The translations under genes were made by a program, and so were the position numbers. The notes below the pieces were generated by a model, which was not told the origin of the DNA, made no database searches, and saw nothing but the letters and a program-made list of their open reading frames with translations. From UBA1049 sp964525815 (GTDB lineage: Bacteria > Bacillota > Clostridia > Oscillospirales > CAG-382), in assembly GCA_964525815.1 (NCBI GenBank), contig CAZGJQ010000004.1, forward strand, positions 1-41,143: DNA of 41,143 nucleotides, in the 5' to 3' direction. Shown piece by piece: positions 15,545-24,731 of this stretch (positions are counted from its first letter, which is position 1; every line of letters starts with the position of its first letter).

Positions 15545-15627
15545 TACATTTTTAATTATATTATGTTACGGAAAGAGACAATAGTTACAAAAAAACGAGA
15601 AAAAGCAAAAATTAATTCAAAAAAGGG

Positions 15628-15656
15628 TTGATTATTGTAAAAACATGGTGTATAAT
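15628..15656 (+). promoter_or_regulatory. Sigma-A promoter upstream of the disrupted ORF and ABC operon
   Basis: TTGATT (15628-15633) and TATAAT (15651-15656) are 17 bases apart. It precedes the small ORF at 15734 by about 70 bases. It is the only clear promoter before the exporter operon, so it probably drives both. Confidence 0.75.
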
Positions 15657-15733
15657 AAGCGAACGGCGATTAGGATAATAGAGCATATTTGAACAAACGC
15701 CGAATAAATTAAGGAAAGGGAGGTATTAAGGAA

Positions 15734-16021
15734 ATGATTAATCACGGCAACAAGGTTAGACAATTCGCTCCGGTTGCGTCGGGACATAACAACAATCCCA
15801 CAAACGGCGGCGGTAGAAAAATGCTCCCAATAACAAGAAAGCGGATAGAAACGGGCTGTCTATTGTAGTTTATCGTTTATTCGCTGTAGGCTTTGTTTTC
15901 CGGGAGCGGCATTTTATGAATGCTTATTCCGGCTATTTTTATGCCCGTAATGGCTGTGAGACGCCCAAAAATGAGCTATAACGGGCTAAGAACGCTTGAT
16001 TTTTTCGGAAGGCGGGTGTAA
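15734..16021 (+). pseudogene. Frame-disrupted small gene or 44-residue peptide ORF
   Basis: ATG 15734 follows AAGGAAAGGGAGG and reads 44 residues (MINHGNKVRQFAPVASGHNN...) to TAG 15868. A coding-like reading continues if one base is restored at each of three homopolymers. At A5 (15817-15821) it gives NAPNNKKADRNGLSIVVYRL. At T4 (15896-15899) it gives FPGAAFYECLFRLF. At T5 (15936-15940) it gives MPVMAVRRPKMSYNGLRTL and a stop at 16019. The joined product would have one or two hydrophobic segments. All three lesions are single-base losses in runs, so decay, phase variation or read error are all possible. Alternatively only the 44-residue peptide is made. The gap 15869-16062 holds no other gene that I can support. 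Confidence 0.4.
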
Positions 16022-16062
16022 ACTGTATTATACCGTTCCGAACAGAATTTCAGAGGTTTTTT

Positions 16063-18357
16063 ATGATTAGTTTAGAAAAATTCCCCGCAGCAATAACAGA
16101 GTATTTTTTTGACAAGGGGATAGATCCTGACCGGGCGCTGCTGCTTTTAAGAAGCGACATAGGCTGCGATTCGGTTTTTAAGGATGTTTATGTTATAGTT
16201 GACGATAAATGTGTTGCGGTTGCCGAGGGTGCGCTTGTTTTTGAACGAGCCGGCAGAAAGCTCAACGGCAATCCCATTCGCACAGAACGCTTTGAGGAAT
16301 CAAGGTTCGAGAGCTTTCGGATTGAGGAGCTGGAGGAGGTAAAGGCGGAGCAGTTAATTTCTACGGGAATGGTAACGGCTCTCAGAAACAAAGAGCCGGT
16401 GCTTTTGTTTTGCTTTTCCGGCACATATAAACGGGATGCGGGTATTTTTTGCCGTGCCATCGAGGATTTGAAGAAGGAAGGAAGAATCGACGAAGACAGG
16501 CTGAAGGATACCGATTTCGAGAATAATTCCTGTCCGAAATGCGGAAGAAGATACCCTGATAAGGAGCGCAAAATTTGTCCGAAATGCATGGACAAAGTAA
16601 GATTGATAAAAAAGCTCTCCAAGCTTTTTTTACGCTACAAGGGTTATATTATTATGATATTTACGGCGCTTTCCCTTATAGCGGCGCTCGGAGCGGTCGC
16701 TCCTTATGTCGGCAACCAGATTTTTTATCGGGATGTTCTGAAGGAAGGCGGAAAATATTACGGCGCAATCGGCAAGATAATTCTTGTGATGATAGCGGTT
16801 CGTTTTGCTTCCCTTCTTGTAAGCCTTCTCAACGGAGCTATATCCGCAAAGGTTGCGGCAGAGGTTACATATGACTTAAAAAAGACCATATTCGAGACCA
16901 TAAGCCGGCTCTCTCTTTCCTTTTTCACCAACAGGCAGACCGGCGGGCTGATGACCCAGATAAACCATGATTCCCTGATGATTTACTGGTTTTTCTGCGA
17001 CGGGTTCCCTTATTTTGTGCTTAATGTAGTGCAGCTTGCGGTGTTTATGATAATAATGTTTATTCTTAACCCGCTGCTGACTTTATATGCCTTCGTAACG
17101 GTTCCCATTTTCTTTGTAACCTTCAAGCTTATTTTTCTCCTGTTCCAGAAGCTGCATGCAAAGTCATATTCGAGGAGACGCTCCTTCAATTCGCTTATCA
17201 GCGACGTTCTTAACGGGATGAGGGTGGTAAAGAGCTTTTCCAGAGAAGAGGACGAGATGAAGCGCTTCGACAAGCGAAGCGGCAAATCGGCGGAGGCGGA
17301 CACCGAGATAGGCACAAAGGCGGCTAAGATATTTCCGCTGCTATTCTTCCTGTTAAAGATTGGCTCCTACATAGTTTGGGGCATAGGCGGGTATCAGGTA
17401 ATGAGCGGAACGGGCAACATGGATTATGCAACCCTTATGACCTTTATTGCGTATTTCAGCCTTATTTACGGACCGATACAATTCCTTGCGGATATTTCTA
17501 ACTGGTGGTCCGAGTGTCTTAACTCCTTGCAGCGGCTTTTTGAGATAAGCGAGGCTACCTCAGAGGTTAAGGAGAGTGATAACCCCGTGTCCCTGAAGGA
17601 AGTGAAGGGTGAGGTGGAGTTCCGCAATGTGTCCTTTTCCTATGTAGAGAACCGCAAGGTTATCGAGGACATAAGCTTTTGTGTACCCGCGGGAAACACT
17701 CTGGGCATTGTCGGGCATACCGGAGCGGGAAAAAGCACGCTGGTGAACCTGCTTACAAGGCTCTATGATGTTGTAGACGGCAAAATCTTTATTGACGGAA
17801 TAAATATAAAGGAATTATCCTTTGAAACTCTGAGGAGAGCGGTTTCCATTGTTTCGCAGGAGACCTATCTGTTCAGAGGCTCCATACTGGAGAATATCAG
17901 ATATGCCTGTCCCGAGGCGACCAATGAGCAGGTTATTTCCGCTTCGGTTATTGCGGGCGCTCACCGGTTTATAGTTAAGTATCCGGACGGCTACCATACG
18001 CAAATCGGATTTGGCAACAAGGAGCTCTCCGGAGGGGAGCGGCAGAGGATATCTATAGCCCGTGCGATATTGAAGAATCCGAGGATATTAATCCTTGACG
18101 AGGCCACCGCGGCGATGGATACCCAGACCGAAAGGCAGATTCAAGAGGCGATAAACCGCCTTACAAGGGACAGAACCACCATTATTATCGCTCACCGTCT
18201 GTCAACCCTTCGGGATGCCGACAATCTTATTGTTATCGAGAACGGAAAAATGCCGGAGAGCGGCACCGCAACCGAGCTACTCAAAAAGAAGGGCGTATAT
18301 CATAAGCTTTATAAAATGCAGGCGGAAGCACTTAAGACTATCGGTATAGAGGCATAA
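16063..18357 (+). CDS. ABC exporter (permease-ATPase) with N-terminal domain and zinc ribbon, copy 1
   Basis: The 764-residue protein has an N-terminal soluble domain (1-150, beta-rich), a zinc ribbon (Cys157, Cys160, Cys172, Cys175, two CPKC knuckles) and an exporter-type membrane domain (about 195-480). The nucleotide-binding domain has Walker A GHTGAGKST (551-559), signature LSGGERQR (from 655) and Walker B ILILDEATA. All catalytic motifs look intact. ATG has AGAGG six bases upstream. Copy 2, with the same architecture, lies two genes downstream, so the pair probably forms a heterodimer exporting an unknown substrate. DUF1854 genes with such transporters occur beside cyanophycin genes in other bacteria; none is present here. 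Confidence 0.9.
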   Translation: MISLEKFPAAITEYFFDKGIDPDRALLLLRSDIGCDSVFKDVYVIVDDKCVAVAEGALVFERAGRKLNGNPIRTERFEESRFESFRIEELEEVKAEQLISTGMVTALRNKEPVLLFCFSGTYKRDAGIFCRAIEDLKKEGRIDEDRLKDTDFENNSCPKCGRRYPDKERKICPKCMDKVRLIKKLSKLFLRYKGYIIMIFTALSLIAALGAVAPYVGNQIFYRDVLKEGGKYYGAIGKIILVMIAVRFASLLVSLLNGAISAKVAAEVTYDLKKTIFETISRLSLSFFTNRQTGGLMTQINHDSLMIYWFFCDGFPYFVLNVVQLAVFMIIMFILNPLLTLYAFVTVPIFFVTFKLIFLLFQKLHAKSYSRRRSFNSLISDVLNGMRVVKSFSREEDEMKRFDKRSGKSAEADTEIGTKAAKIFPLLFFLLKIGSYIVWGIGGYQVMSGTGNMDYATLMTFIAYFSLIYGPIQFLADISNWWSECLNSLQRLFEISEATSEVKESDNPVSLKEVKGEVEFRNVSFSYVENRKVIEDISFCVPAGNTLGIVGHTGAGKSTLVNLLTRLYDVVDGKIFIDGINIKELSFETLRRAVSIVSQETYLFRGSILENIRYACPEATNEQVISASVIAGAHRFIVKYPDGYHTQIGFGNKELSGGERQRISIARAILKNPRILILDEATAAMDTQTERQIQEAINRLTRDRTTIIIAHRLSTLRDADNLIVIENGKMPESGTATELLKKKGVYHKLYKMQAEALKTIGIEA

Positions 18358-18401
18358 CCTGCAGCGGCACAAGCTTGCTTACTACTGAAAGGAAAGCATA
18401 A

Positions 18402-18962
18402 ATGGAGAACTTTTTGGATTTGGCAGAAATACGGTATTTTACACCGAGTAATGCAAAACTATATAACACAAAAAACGGTTTCCCCGCAATGAAGGCGTTT
18501 ATTCCCCCGATAAAAAAGGACGATTTGACGGAGGGACAGGATGAAAATCCGGCGTGGCAGGATCTCGGAAGGGTATATTTCCATAGGATGTTCCCCTTTG
18601 ATATGCCCGACGAATTCATTTCGGTGCTGGATAAGGACGGTAAGGAATACGGGGTTATTAGGAGCATCTTCGATTTTTCGGACGAGGATTCCGGAATAAT
18701 CCGTGAGGCTCTTGAGCGCAAGTACCTTTGTCCGGAGATAACAAAGATAATTTCTCTTAAGGAGAAGCTGGGCTACTCCTATTGGGAGGTAGAAACGGAT
18801 AAAGGAAGAATGAGCTTTTCCATGCATGATACATACCGCAACATTGCCCGTGTCAGTGACACAAGACTGGTGCTGAGCGATGTTGACGGTAACCGTTACA
18901 GCATAAAAGATACGCTTGCTCTTGATGGAAAGAGCTATAGAAAGATTGAGCTTTATCTTTAA
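18402..18962 (+). CDS. DUF1854 family protein
   Basis: The 186-residue protein has no signal peptide or membrane segment. It begins with LAEIRYFTPSNAKLYNTKNGF, contains GRVYFHRMFPFDMPDEFISVLDKDGKEYGVI in the middle and ends with short beta strands (RLVLSDVDGNRYSIKD). This matches DUF1854, a family found next to paired ABC transporters and, in many proteobacteria, cyanophycin synthetase genes. It lies between the two ABC exporter genes, with AAAGGAAAG upstream of the ATG and 18 bases before the next gene. It probably acts as a cytoplasmic accessory to the transporter. The molecular role is unknown. Confidence 0.85.
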   Translation: MENFLDLAEIRYFTPSNAKLYNTKNGFPAMKAFIPPIKKDDLTEGQDENPAWQDLGRVYFHRMFPFDMPDEFISVLDKDGKEYGVIRSIFDFSDEDSGIIREALERKYLCPEITKIISLKEKLGYSYWEVETDKGRMSFSMHDTYRNIARVSDTRLVLSDVDGNRYSIKDTLALDGKSYRKIELYL

Positions 18963-18980
18963 GATAAAAAGGACAATACG

Positions 18981-21173
18981 ATGAAAAAAAAGAAAAAACA
19001 ATCCCCCGAGCAGTTACGAATCCGGGAAAGGGTGAAATCCGCTGTGAGCGGGAGAGCCGATTTCGGCTTTGACTTCAACCTTAACCCGGAGAACGATTTT
19101 GTTTTTGGAGCCGGTGTTATTAGCTGCGGTATCATATATATTGCGGTTGACGGGGAGGAAAGCATAAAGGAATATACTATCGGTGATATTGAGGAGTTCA
19201 GATATATAAGCAATGTAGGTTGTGCCGCAATCGAGTATACCATTGACGGCGAGGACTATGAGCTATGTCGCTCGGACATGAAGAATTCCCTTGCTCTCCA
19301 GACTGCGGTAAAGAAGATAATTGCAGTGAAGGAGGGCAGAAATATCGGGGAAAACGATTACAGGATTTGCCCGAAATGCGGAAAGCACATAAGACAGGGC
19401 TCTACCGTATGTCTGCAATGCGTTAATAAAAAACGCCTGTTTTTTAGACTGTTACCGTATGCAAGACCCCATGTGAAGGCGCTTGCGGTAGCCGGACTGC
19501 TGTTTTTTATCGTAAGCGGAATAAGCGTCCTTACCCCCGCTCTTACACGGATTCTGATAGACGATTATATCACGGCGGAGAACCCCGTTTATTCGGGATT
19601 CTGGATGCTGATAGTCTGGATTATCGCCTGCGGCTTGTCGGTAGCTGTTGCTAATATGTTTCGGCGCATAATTGTCGTAAAGACCGGAAATGCGGTGCTG
19701 GTAAGACTGCGCCAGATGCTGTATGAAAAAATACAGGCACTGTCCCTTTCGGGCATAACAAGGCGTTCCGCCGGAGAGCTGATAACGAGAATAACCAGTG
19801 ATGCCAATGTTTTGAAGGAGTTTCTGGTACACCTTTTACCCGATTTGTTCCAGCAGCTTCTGATTCTTGTCTCGGTGGTCGTTATGATGCTCATTCTCGA
19901 CTGGAAGCTGACCGTTTTGGTGCTGATTCCTGTACCCTTAATGTTCCTCCTGTTCCAAGCGATAAGAAAATATACACACAAAATGTATCACCGGCAGTGG
20001 CATACAGAAACCGACCTCGGCTCTCTGCTGCATGATGTTTTTTCCGGAATGCGGGTGGTCAAGGTGTTCGGAACCGAGAAAAAGGAGGAAGCACGCTTTC
20101 GCATAGCGGCAAAACGGGTGGCCGATATATCCAAAAAGAACGAGCTTACCTGGAACCTTATAGTTCCCTTCGCCTCCTTTTTGCTGGGAATAGGCGAGTT
20201 TGTGGTTATTTTCATCGTGGGCAACAGGATTCTGGACGGAACCATGCAGCTCGGACAGCTTACTCAGTTCATTGCGTATGTTGCGATTATATACGGACCG
20301 ATACGCTGGATGGCGTTTGTTCCCAGACGACTGGCAAGAACCGCAACCTCGCTTGCAAAGGTGTTTGAGCTTATCGACGAAGAGAGCGAGCTTGAGGATG
20401 CGGAGAAGCCCATAGAAGCCGAGATACACGGAGATATAGATTTTAGGGACGTGTGCTTTGGCTATAACAGCTATGAGCATGTGCTCAAGAACATTAATCT
20501 TCAGATAAAGAACGGAGAGATGGTCGGTCTTGTGGGCAGGAGCGGAGTCGGAAAAACAACCGCCATTAACCTGATTATGCGGCTGTATGATGTTACGACC
20601 GGCAGGCTCTTGATAGACGGAAACGACATAAGGGAATACTCTCAGCACAGCCTGCGCTCCCAGATGGGTGTGGTTCTTCAGGAGACCTTTTTGTTTAACG
20701 GTACTGTTTTTAATAATATAAGGTATGCCAAGCCGGATGCTACGCCCGAGGAGGTAGTCCGTGCCGCAAAGCTTGCCAACGCACACGAATTTATTATGAG
20801 GCAGCCGGACGGCTACAATACTTATGTGGGAGACAGGGGACACACCCTGTCGGGCGGTGAACGGCAGAGGATTGCGATTGCGAGAGCCATACTGCGTAAT
20901 CCCCGAATACTTATTCTTGACGAGGCAACCGCTTCGCTGGATACCGAGACCGAAAAGCAGATTCAGGATGCGCTTAATCGCCTGACCGAGGGCAGAACCA
21001 CAATTGCGATTGCGCACCGGCTGTCCACGCTCAGGAACGCAACAAAGCTGGTTGTTTTTGAAAAAGGCAGCATTGAGGAAATCGGCACCCACGATGAGCT
21101 TATGCGCACCGATGGCAGGTACTATAAGCTGGTTATGGCTCAAAAGCAAATGAGCAAGCTGATAAAAAAATAA
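18981..21173 (+). CDS. ABC exporter (permease-ATPase) with N-terminal domain and zinc ribbon, copy 2
   Basis: The 730-residue protein mirrors copy 1. A soluble N-terminal domain (about 1-115) is followed by a zinc ribbon (Cys130, Cys133, Cys144, Cys147), six membrane segments (about 160-450), and a nucleotide-binding domain with Walker A GRSGVGKTT (519-527), signature LSGGERQR (from 623) and Walker B ILILDEATASLD. The N-terminal domain has an alternating pattern (GVISCGIIYIAVDGEESIKEYTI) suggesting a PH-like fold. The ATG has AAGGACA seven bases upstream. Intact motifs in both copies suggest two functional ATP sites. The substrate cannot be told from sequence; peptides, amino-acid polymers or lipids are open options. 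Confidence 0.9.
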   Translation: MKKKKKQSPEQLRIRERVKSAVSGRADFGFDFNLNPENDFVFGAGVISCGIIYIAVDGEESIKEYTIGDIEEFRYISNVGCAAIEYTIDGEDYELCRSDMKNSLALQTAVKKIIAVKEGRNIGENDYRICPKCGKHIRQGSTVCLQCVNKKRLFFRLLPYARPHVKALAVAGLLFFIVSGISVLTPALTRILIDDYITAENPVYSGFWMLIVWIIACGLSVAVANMFRRIIVVKTGNAVLVRLRQMLYEKIQALSLSGITRRSAGELITRITSDANVLKEFLVHLLPDLFQQLLILVSVVVMMLILDWKLTVLVLIPVPLMFLLFQAIRKYTHKMYHRQWHTETDLGSLLHDVFSGMRVVKVFGTEKKEEARFRIAAKRVADISKKNELTWNLIVPFASFLLGIGEFVVIFIVGNRILDGTMQLGQLTQFIAYVAIIYGPIRWMAFVPRRLARTATSLAKVFELIDEESELEDAEKPIEAEIHGDIDFRDVCFGYNSYEHVLKNINLQIKNGEMVGLVGRSGVGKTTAINLIMRLYDVTTGRLLIDGNDIREYSQHSLRSQMGVVLQETFLFNGTVFNNIRYAKPDATPEEVVRAAKLANAHEFIMRQPDGYNTYVGDRGHTLSGGERQRIAIARAILRNPRILILDEATASLDTETEKQIQDALNRLTEGRTTIAIAHRLSTLRNATKLVVFEKGSIEEIGTHDELMRTDGRYYKLVMAQKQMSKLIKK

Positions 21174-21193
21174 GATATTACGGAGGTATGGTT

Positions 21194-23239
21194 ATGAGAC
21201 TTCATTCTCTTAAAGGATTCTTGTGTGTTTTTATTACGGCGGCGATAATAGCTGCGGCTCTGTCGGGCTGTGCTTTCCCCCGTAACAACCCCGACGACTG
21301 GCGGGAGAAAATGCGGGACAGGAGCCACCATACCTCCGGGGAGGATTCCTCGGACACATCGGATTACGAGCAAAAACCTGATTACAGCGAGCTGCTGTAT
21401 GGAGAGGAGCTTGAGGATTACGAGGGTGTTTTCGGCATCAACATTGACGGAGGCTTTGAGGACTACGAGGGCATCAGAAACTTGATGTTTATAAGCGAGA
21501 GCGAGCTGCTTTTTTCGCTGTATAACGAGGAAGCTACTGTTCTATACCTTTATGATATTTTTGACGGAAGCACCCGTCGACTTTTGGAAACCGATAGAGA
21601 GACCTCATTATCACTGTATCCGGACGGAAGTGCGCTGCTCTGCACGTTTGGAGATATTGTCAGGTATGATTTTTATAAGAATGTGCTTGAAGATGATAAT
21701 GCGTATTTGTTCGAGAAGACGGATGAGCAAACCGCTGTCACCTCCTTCGGAGGGGAGCTTGTCTATGTTGAAGACGGCTTTGTGTATACCTTTAATACCG
21801 AAACGGAATCGGAAAGGGTTCTTATCAGAGAGCCGTTTGATGCGGAGTTTTACAGCTTAGTAAGTACCGCCGCCTATCTTTATGTGTATGGGTACAGTTA
21901 TAAGGAGAACGGTTATTGGTCGGAGCAGTATATATACAGCAGAAAAACCGGACTGGGCTCTACGGTGGATTATTTGACCGGCTCACCGATTTCAACGGGG
22001 GGCAACCTGTGCTTGTTTGAAGATTTGGATTATAATGACAGGCTCACCTATGTGAGGGGTGGAAAAACAGATAAGCTGCATAAAATATCGCTTAAGAGCA
22101 ACTATGAGCAGCCCGTTTGGGCGGGAGAGGATTGCTTTGTAACCAGACAGACCGGACCGGAGAGCATTATCCGTGTTTATGATACCGGTCGGAAGGAATG
22201 TGTATCCGAATTTCTCATAAAGGGAGATGACTCTCCCATGTTCGGATACGCTTCTTTATCGCAGGATAAAAGGCTTGTAGCAGTTCCCGTTTACAGGGAT
22301 TCCGGGGAGGAGCTTTATGGATCCTTTTCGGTCTGTCTGATTATAACCGACGGAAAAACACCCTCAGAGGGTAAATATACATATGACGGCAGCGTTGACT
22401 ATCAGGAGTTAACCGAGCAGGGGAAACGGGCATATGACCTCGGACAGGAATACGGGGTAATCGTAAACATTTATGAGGATGCAATAAAGAGCTATCCGAC
22501 ATACGAGCCCGAGACGCTGACAAATAATTATTTGGTGGAATCGGCGCTGGACAGCCTTGAAAATGTGCTGGAGAAGTTCCCGAAGGGGTTCTTTGACGAG
22601 CTGTGCAGCGGTAAAATATGGCAGATAGAGTTTAATATTACAGGCACTCTTGTCGGCAAGAGAGAGGACAGGGTCGTGGACGCCGCAGGCTTTTATTACA
22701 CCGACTACAACAACAGATATGTTATTGTGGCTGACGGCAACTATTCGGACACGCTTGAGCTGACCTTTGCACATGAAATTATGCACGCAATGGACGAATA
22801 TATCGATATGAGGTTTTCTTTTATAGATAATAACGGCTATTCCGACTGGTACGACTATTTGCCGAGGGGGTTTGAGTATAACGACAGTTATTTCGACGGA
22901 AACGGCAATATGTATTCGGATATGAGATATGTATATAACGGCTATTATACCTCAAATGTGTATTTTTTGAGCAGCTACCAAAAGACCTATGATTATGAGG
23001 ACAGGGCGGTGATGTTTCAGTACCTATTTGTTTCCGGAGAGGATTTCTTGTATAAGTATGCCGACGACGATCTGGATTTTATTATAAAAAACAAAAAGGT
23101 CTATGACAAAGCGGTATATATGTGCTCAGTAATAAGAAAGTGCTTTAAGACGGTTAAGGTTACTGAGCAGGCGCAGTGGGAAAGGGTACTCGGAATAAAT
23201 TCTCCTGTTTCTTCAGCTCCCGTTGGTTTATGTGCTTGA
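21194..23239 (+). CDS. Lipoprotein with HEIMH metallopeptidase motif
   Basis: The 681-residue protein has a lipoprotein signal with lipobox LSGC (lipidated Cys26), so it should sit on the outer face of the membrane. A charged linker rich in Asp, Glu and Tyr follows. Residues about 90-400 contain repeated short beta patterns with Tyr/Asp turns, suggestive of a beta-propeller. The C-terminal domain holds LTFAHEIMHAMDEYID with HExxH at 527-531, the zinc site of gluzincin/metzincin-like peptidases; the third ligand is not assigned. GGAGG is seven bases before ATG 21194 and touches an ATG at 21188, so the second is chosen. It starts 20 bases after ABC copy 2 and probably shares its operon. Confidence 0.8.
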   Translation: MRLHSLKGFLCVFITAAIIAAALSGCAFPRNNPDDWREKMRDRSHHTSGEDSSDTSDYEQKPDYSELLYGEELEDYEGVFGINIDGGFEDYEGIRNLMFISESELLFSLYNEEATVLYLYDIFDGSTRRLLETDRETSLSLYPDGSALLCTFGDIVRYDFYKNVLEDDNAYLFEKTDEQTAVTSFGGELVYVEDGFVYTFNTETESERVLIREPFDAEFYSLVSTAAYLYVYGYSYKENGYWSEQYIYSRKTGLGSTVDYLTGSPISTGGNLCLFEDLDYNDRLTYVRGGKTDKLHKISLKSNYEQPVWAGEDCFVTRQTGPESIIRVYDTGRKECVSEFLIKGDDSPMFGYASLSQDKRLVAVPVYRDSGEELYGSFSVCLIITDGKTPSEGKYTYDGSVDYQELTEQGKRAYDLGQEYGVIVNIYEDAIKSYPTYEPETLTNNYLVESALDSLENVLEKFPKGFFDELCSGKIWQIEFNITGTLVGKREDRVVDAAGFYYTDYNNRYVIVADGNYSDTLELTFAHEIMHAMDEYIDMRFSFIDNNGYSDWYDYLPRGFEYNDSYFDGNGNMYSDMRYVYNGYYTSNVYFLSSYQKTYDYEDRAVMFQYLFVSGEDFLYKYADDDLDFIIKNKKVYDKAVYMCSVIRKCFKTVKVTEQAQWERVLGINSPVSSAPVGLCA

Positions 23240-23263
23240 TTTTGGGTAAAAAATATATATAAT
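23236..23263 (+). promoter_or_regulatory. Promoter of glyS
   Basis: TTGATT (23236-23241) and TATAAT (23258-23263) are 16 bases apart. The -35 box overlaps the stop codon of the lipoprotein gene. The leader to glyS is only about 35 bases. Confidence 0.6.
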
Positions 23264-23304
23264 ATAGTAGTATCAGTAAAACACGGAGAGGAAAACATAA
23301 TTTA

Positions 23305-24708
23305 ATGAACAATCGGGAAAAAACAATGGACAAAATCGTTTCCTTTTGCAAGGGAAGAGGCTTTGTTTACAGCGGCAGCGAGATATACGGGGGGCTTGCA
23401 AACACTTGGGATTACGGTCCCTTAGGCGTAGAGCTCAAGAACAATGTGAAGAGGGCTTGGTGGCGCAAGTTTGTACAGGAGAGCCCATATAATGTGGGAT
23501 TGGACAGCTCAATACTTATGAACCGTGAGGTGTGGGTTGCCTCCGGTCATGTGGTGAACTTCAACGACCCTCTGATTGACTGCAGGGCTTGCAAAATGCG
23601 GCACCGTGCAGATCAGCTAATCGAGGAGTATAACAAAAAAAACGGCATTGAAATGAAGGTGGACGGGCTTAATAATGAGCAGCTCGCCGATTATATAAAT
23701 GAAAAGGGCGTTACCTGCACGGGCTGCGGAAAGAGCGACTTTACCCCTATCAGAAAGTTCAATATGATGTTCAAGACCTTTCAGGGAGTAACCGAGGACA
23801 GTCAGGCGGAGGTTTATTTGCGTCCGGAGACCGCACAGGGTATTTTTGTAAACTTTAAGAACATTCAGCGTTCCTCCCGCAAAAAGGTTCCGTTCGGTGT
23901 TGCGCAAATCGGCAAGAGCTTCCGCAACGAGATTACTCCGGGCAACTTCACCTTCCGCACAAGGGAGTTTGAGCAGATGGAGCTGGAGTTCTTCTGCAAG
24001 CCGGGCACCGACCTTGAGTGGTTTGACTTTTGGAAGAATTATTGCAAGAGCTTCCTTACCGGAATGGGACTTCGGGAGGATTCAATCAGAACAAGAGACC
24101 ACGGAGAAGAGGAGCTCTCTCACTATTCCAACGCCACCACCGATTTTGAATTCTTGTTCCCTTTCGGCTGGGGAGAGCTGTGGGGGGTTGCGGACCGTAC
24201 GGACTTTGACCTCAAGGCGCATATGGAGAAAAGCGGGGAGGACCTCACCTATTTTGACCCGGAAACCAACGAGAAGTATGTTCCGTATGTAATAGAGCCG
24301 TCGCTGGGCTGCGACAGAATCGCGCTTGCATTTTTGATTGACGCATACGACGAGGAGAACATCGGTAAGGACGGAGCGGAGGATATAAGAACGGTGCTTC
24401 GTCTGCATCCCGCACTCGCTCCGTTTAAGGCGGCTGTGCTACCCCTTTCCAAGAAGCTCAGCGAAAAGGCGGGTGAGATACATTCCGAATTATCCAAACG
24501 GTTTATGACTGACTTTGACGACACCGGCTCAATCGGAAAGCGTTACCGCAGGCAGGACGAGATAGGCACTCCGTTATGTATAACCTATGACTTTGACAGC
24601 GTCGAGGACGGCTGCGTTACAATAAGGGACAGGGACAGCATGGAGCAGGTAAGACTTCCTATAGCAGAGGTTGCCGATTATGTGGAGAGCAAGCTTTATT
24701 TATATTAG
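23305..24708 (+). CDS. glyS: Glycine--tRNA ligase, dimeric type
   Basis: The 467-residue class II synthetase charges tRNA-Gly. Signatures are SSEIYGG-like SGSEIYGGLANTWDYGPLG, an RACKMRHRADQL / VTCTGCG cysteine insert, the motif 2 region YLRPETAQGIFVNFKNIQRSSRKKVPFGVAQIGKSFRNEI, and motif 3 VIEPSLGCDRIALAFL. The anticodon-binding domain occupies the last 100 residues. Length fits the alpha2 family found in many Gram-positives. GGAGAGG lies about 13 bases before ATG 23305, a rather long spacing. The leader is too short for a T-box. Downstream genes follow closely and may be co-transcribed. Confidence 0.95.
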   Translation: MNNREKTMDKIVSFCKGRGFVYSGSEIYGGLANTWDYGPLGVELKNNVKRAWWRKFVQESPYNVGLDSSILMNREVWVASGHVVNFNDPLIDCRACKMRHRADQLIEEYNKKNGIEMKVDGLNNEQLADYINEKGVTCTGCGKSDFTPIRKFNMMFKTFQGVTEDSQAEVYLRPETAQGIFVNFKNIQRSSRKKVPFGVAQIGKSFRNEITPGNFTFRTREFEQMELEFFCKPGTDLEWFDFWKNYCKSFLTGMGLREDSIRTRDHGEEELSHYSNATTDFEFLFPFGWGELWGVADRTDFDLKAHMEKSGEDLTYFDPETNEKYVPYVIEPSLGCDRIALAFLIDAYDEENIGKDGAEDIRTVLRLHPALAPFKAAVLPLSKKLSEKAGEIHSELSKRFMTDFDDTGSIGKRYRRQDEIGTPLCITYDFDSVEDGCVTIRDRDSMEQVRLPIAEVADYVESKLYLY

Positions 24709-24731
24709 ACAGAGCATAAAAAGGTGAGGAG

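Noticed and set aside
19938..21149. 403-codon open frame antisense to ABC exporter copy 2
   Set aside because: The plus-strand frame carries intact ABC motifs; the antisense translation is low-complexity with no motif or ribosome binding site. It is a shadow of codon bias.
23239..23305. T-box leader for glyS
   Set aside because: Glycyl-tRNA synthetase genes of this phylum often have one, but the gap here is only about 65 bases, too short for specifier and antiterminator structures.
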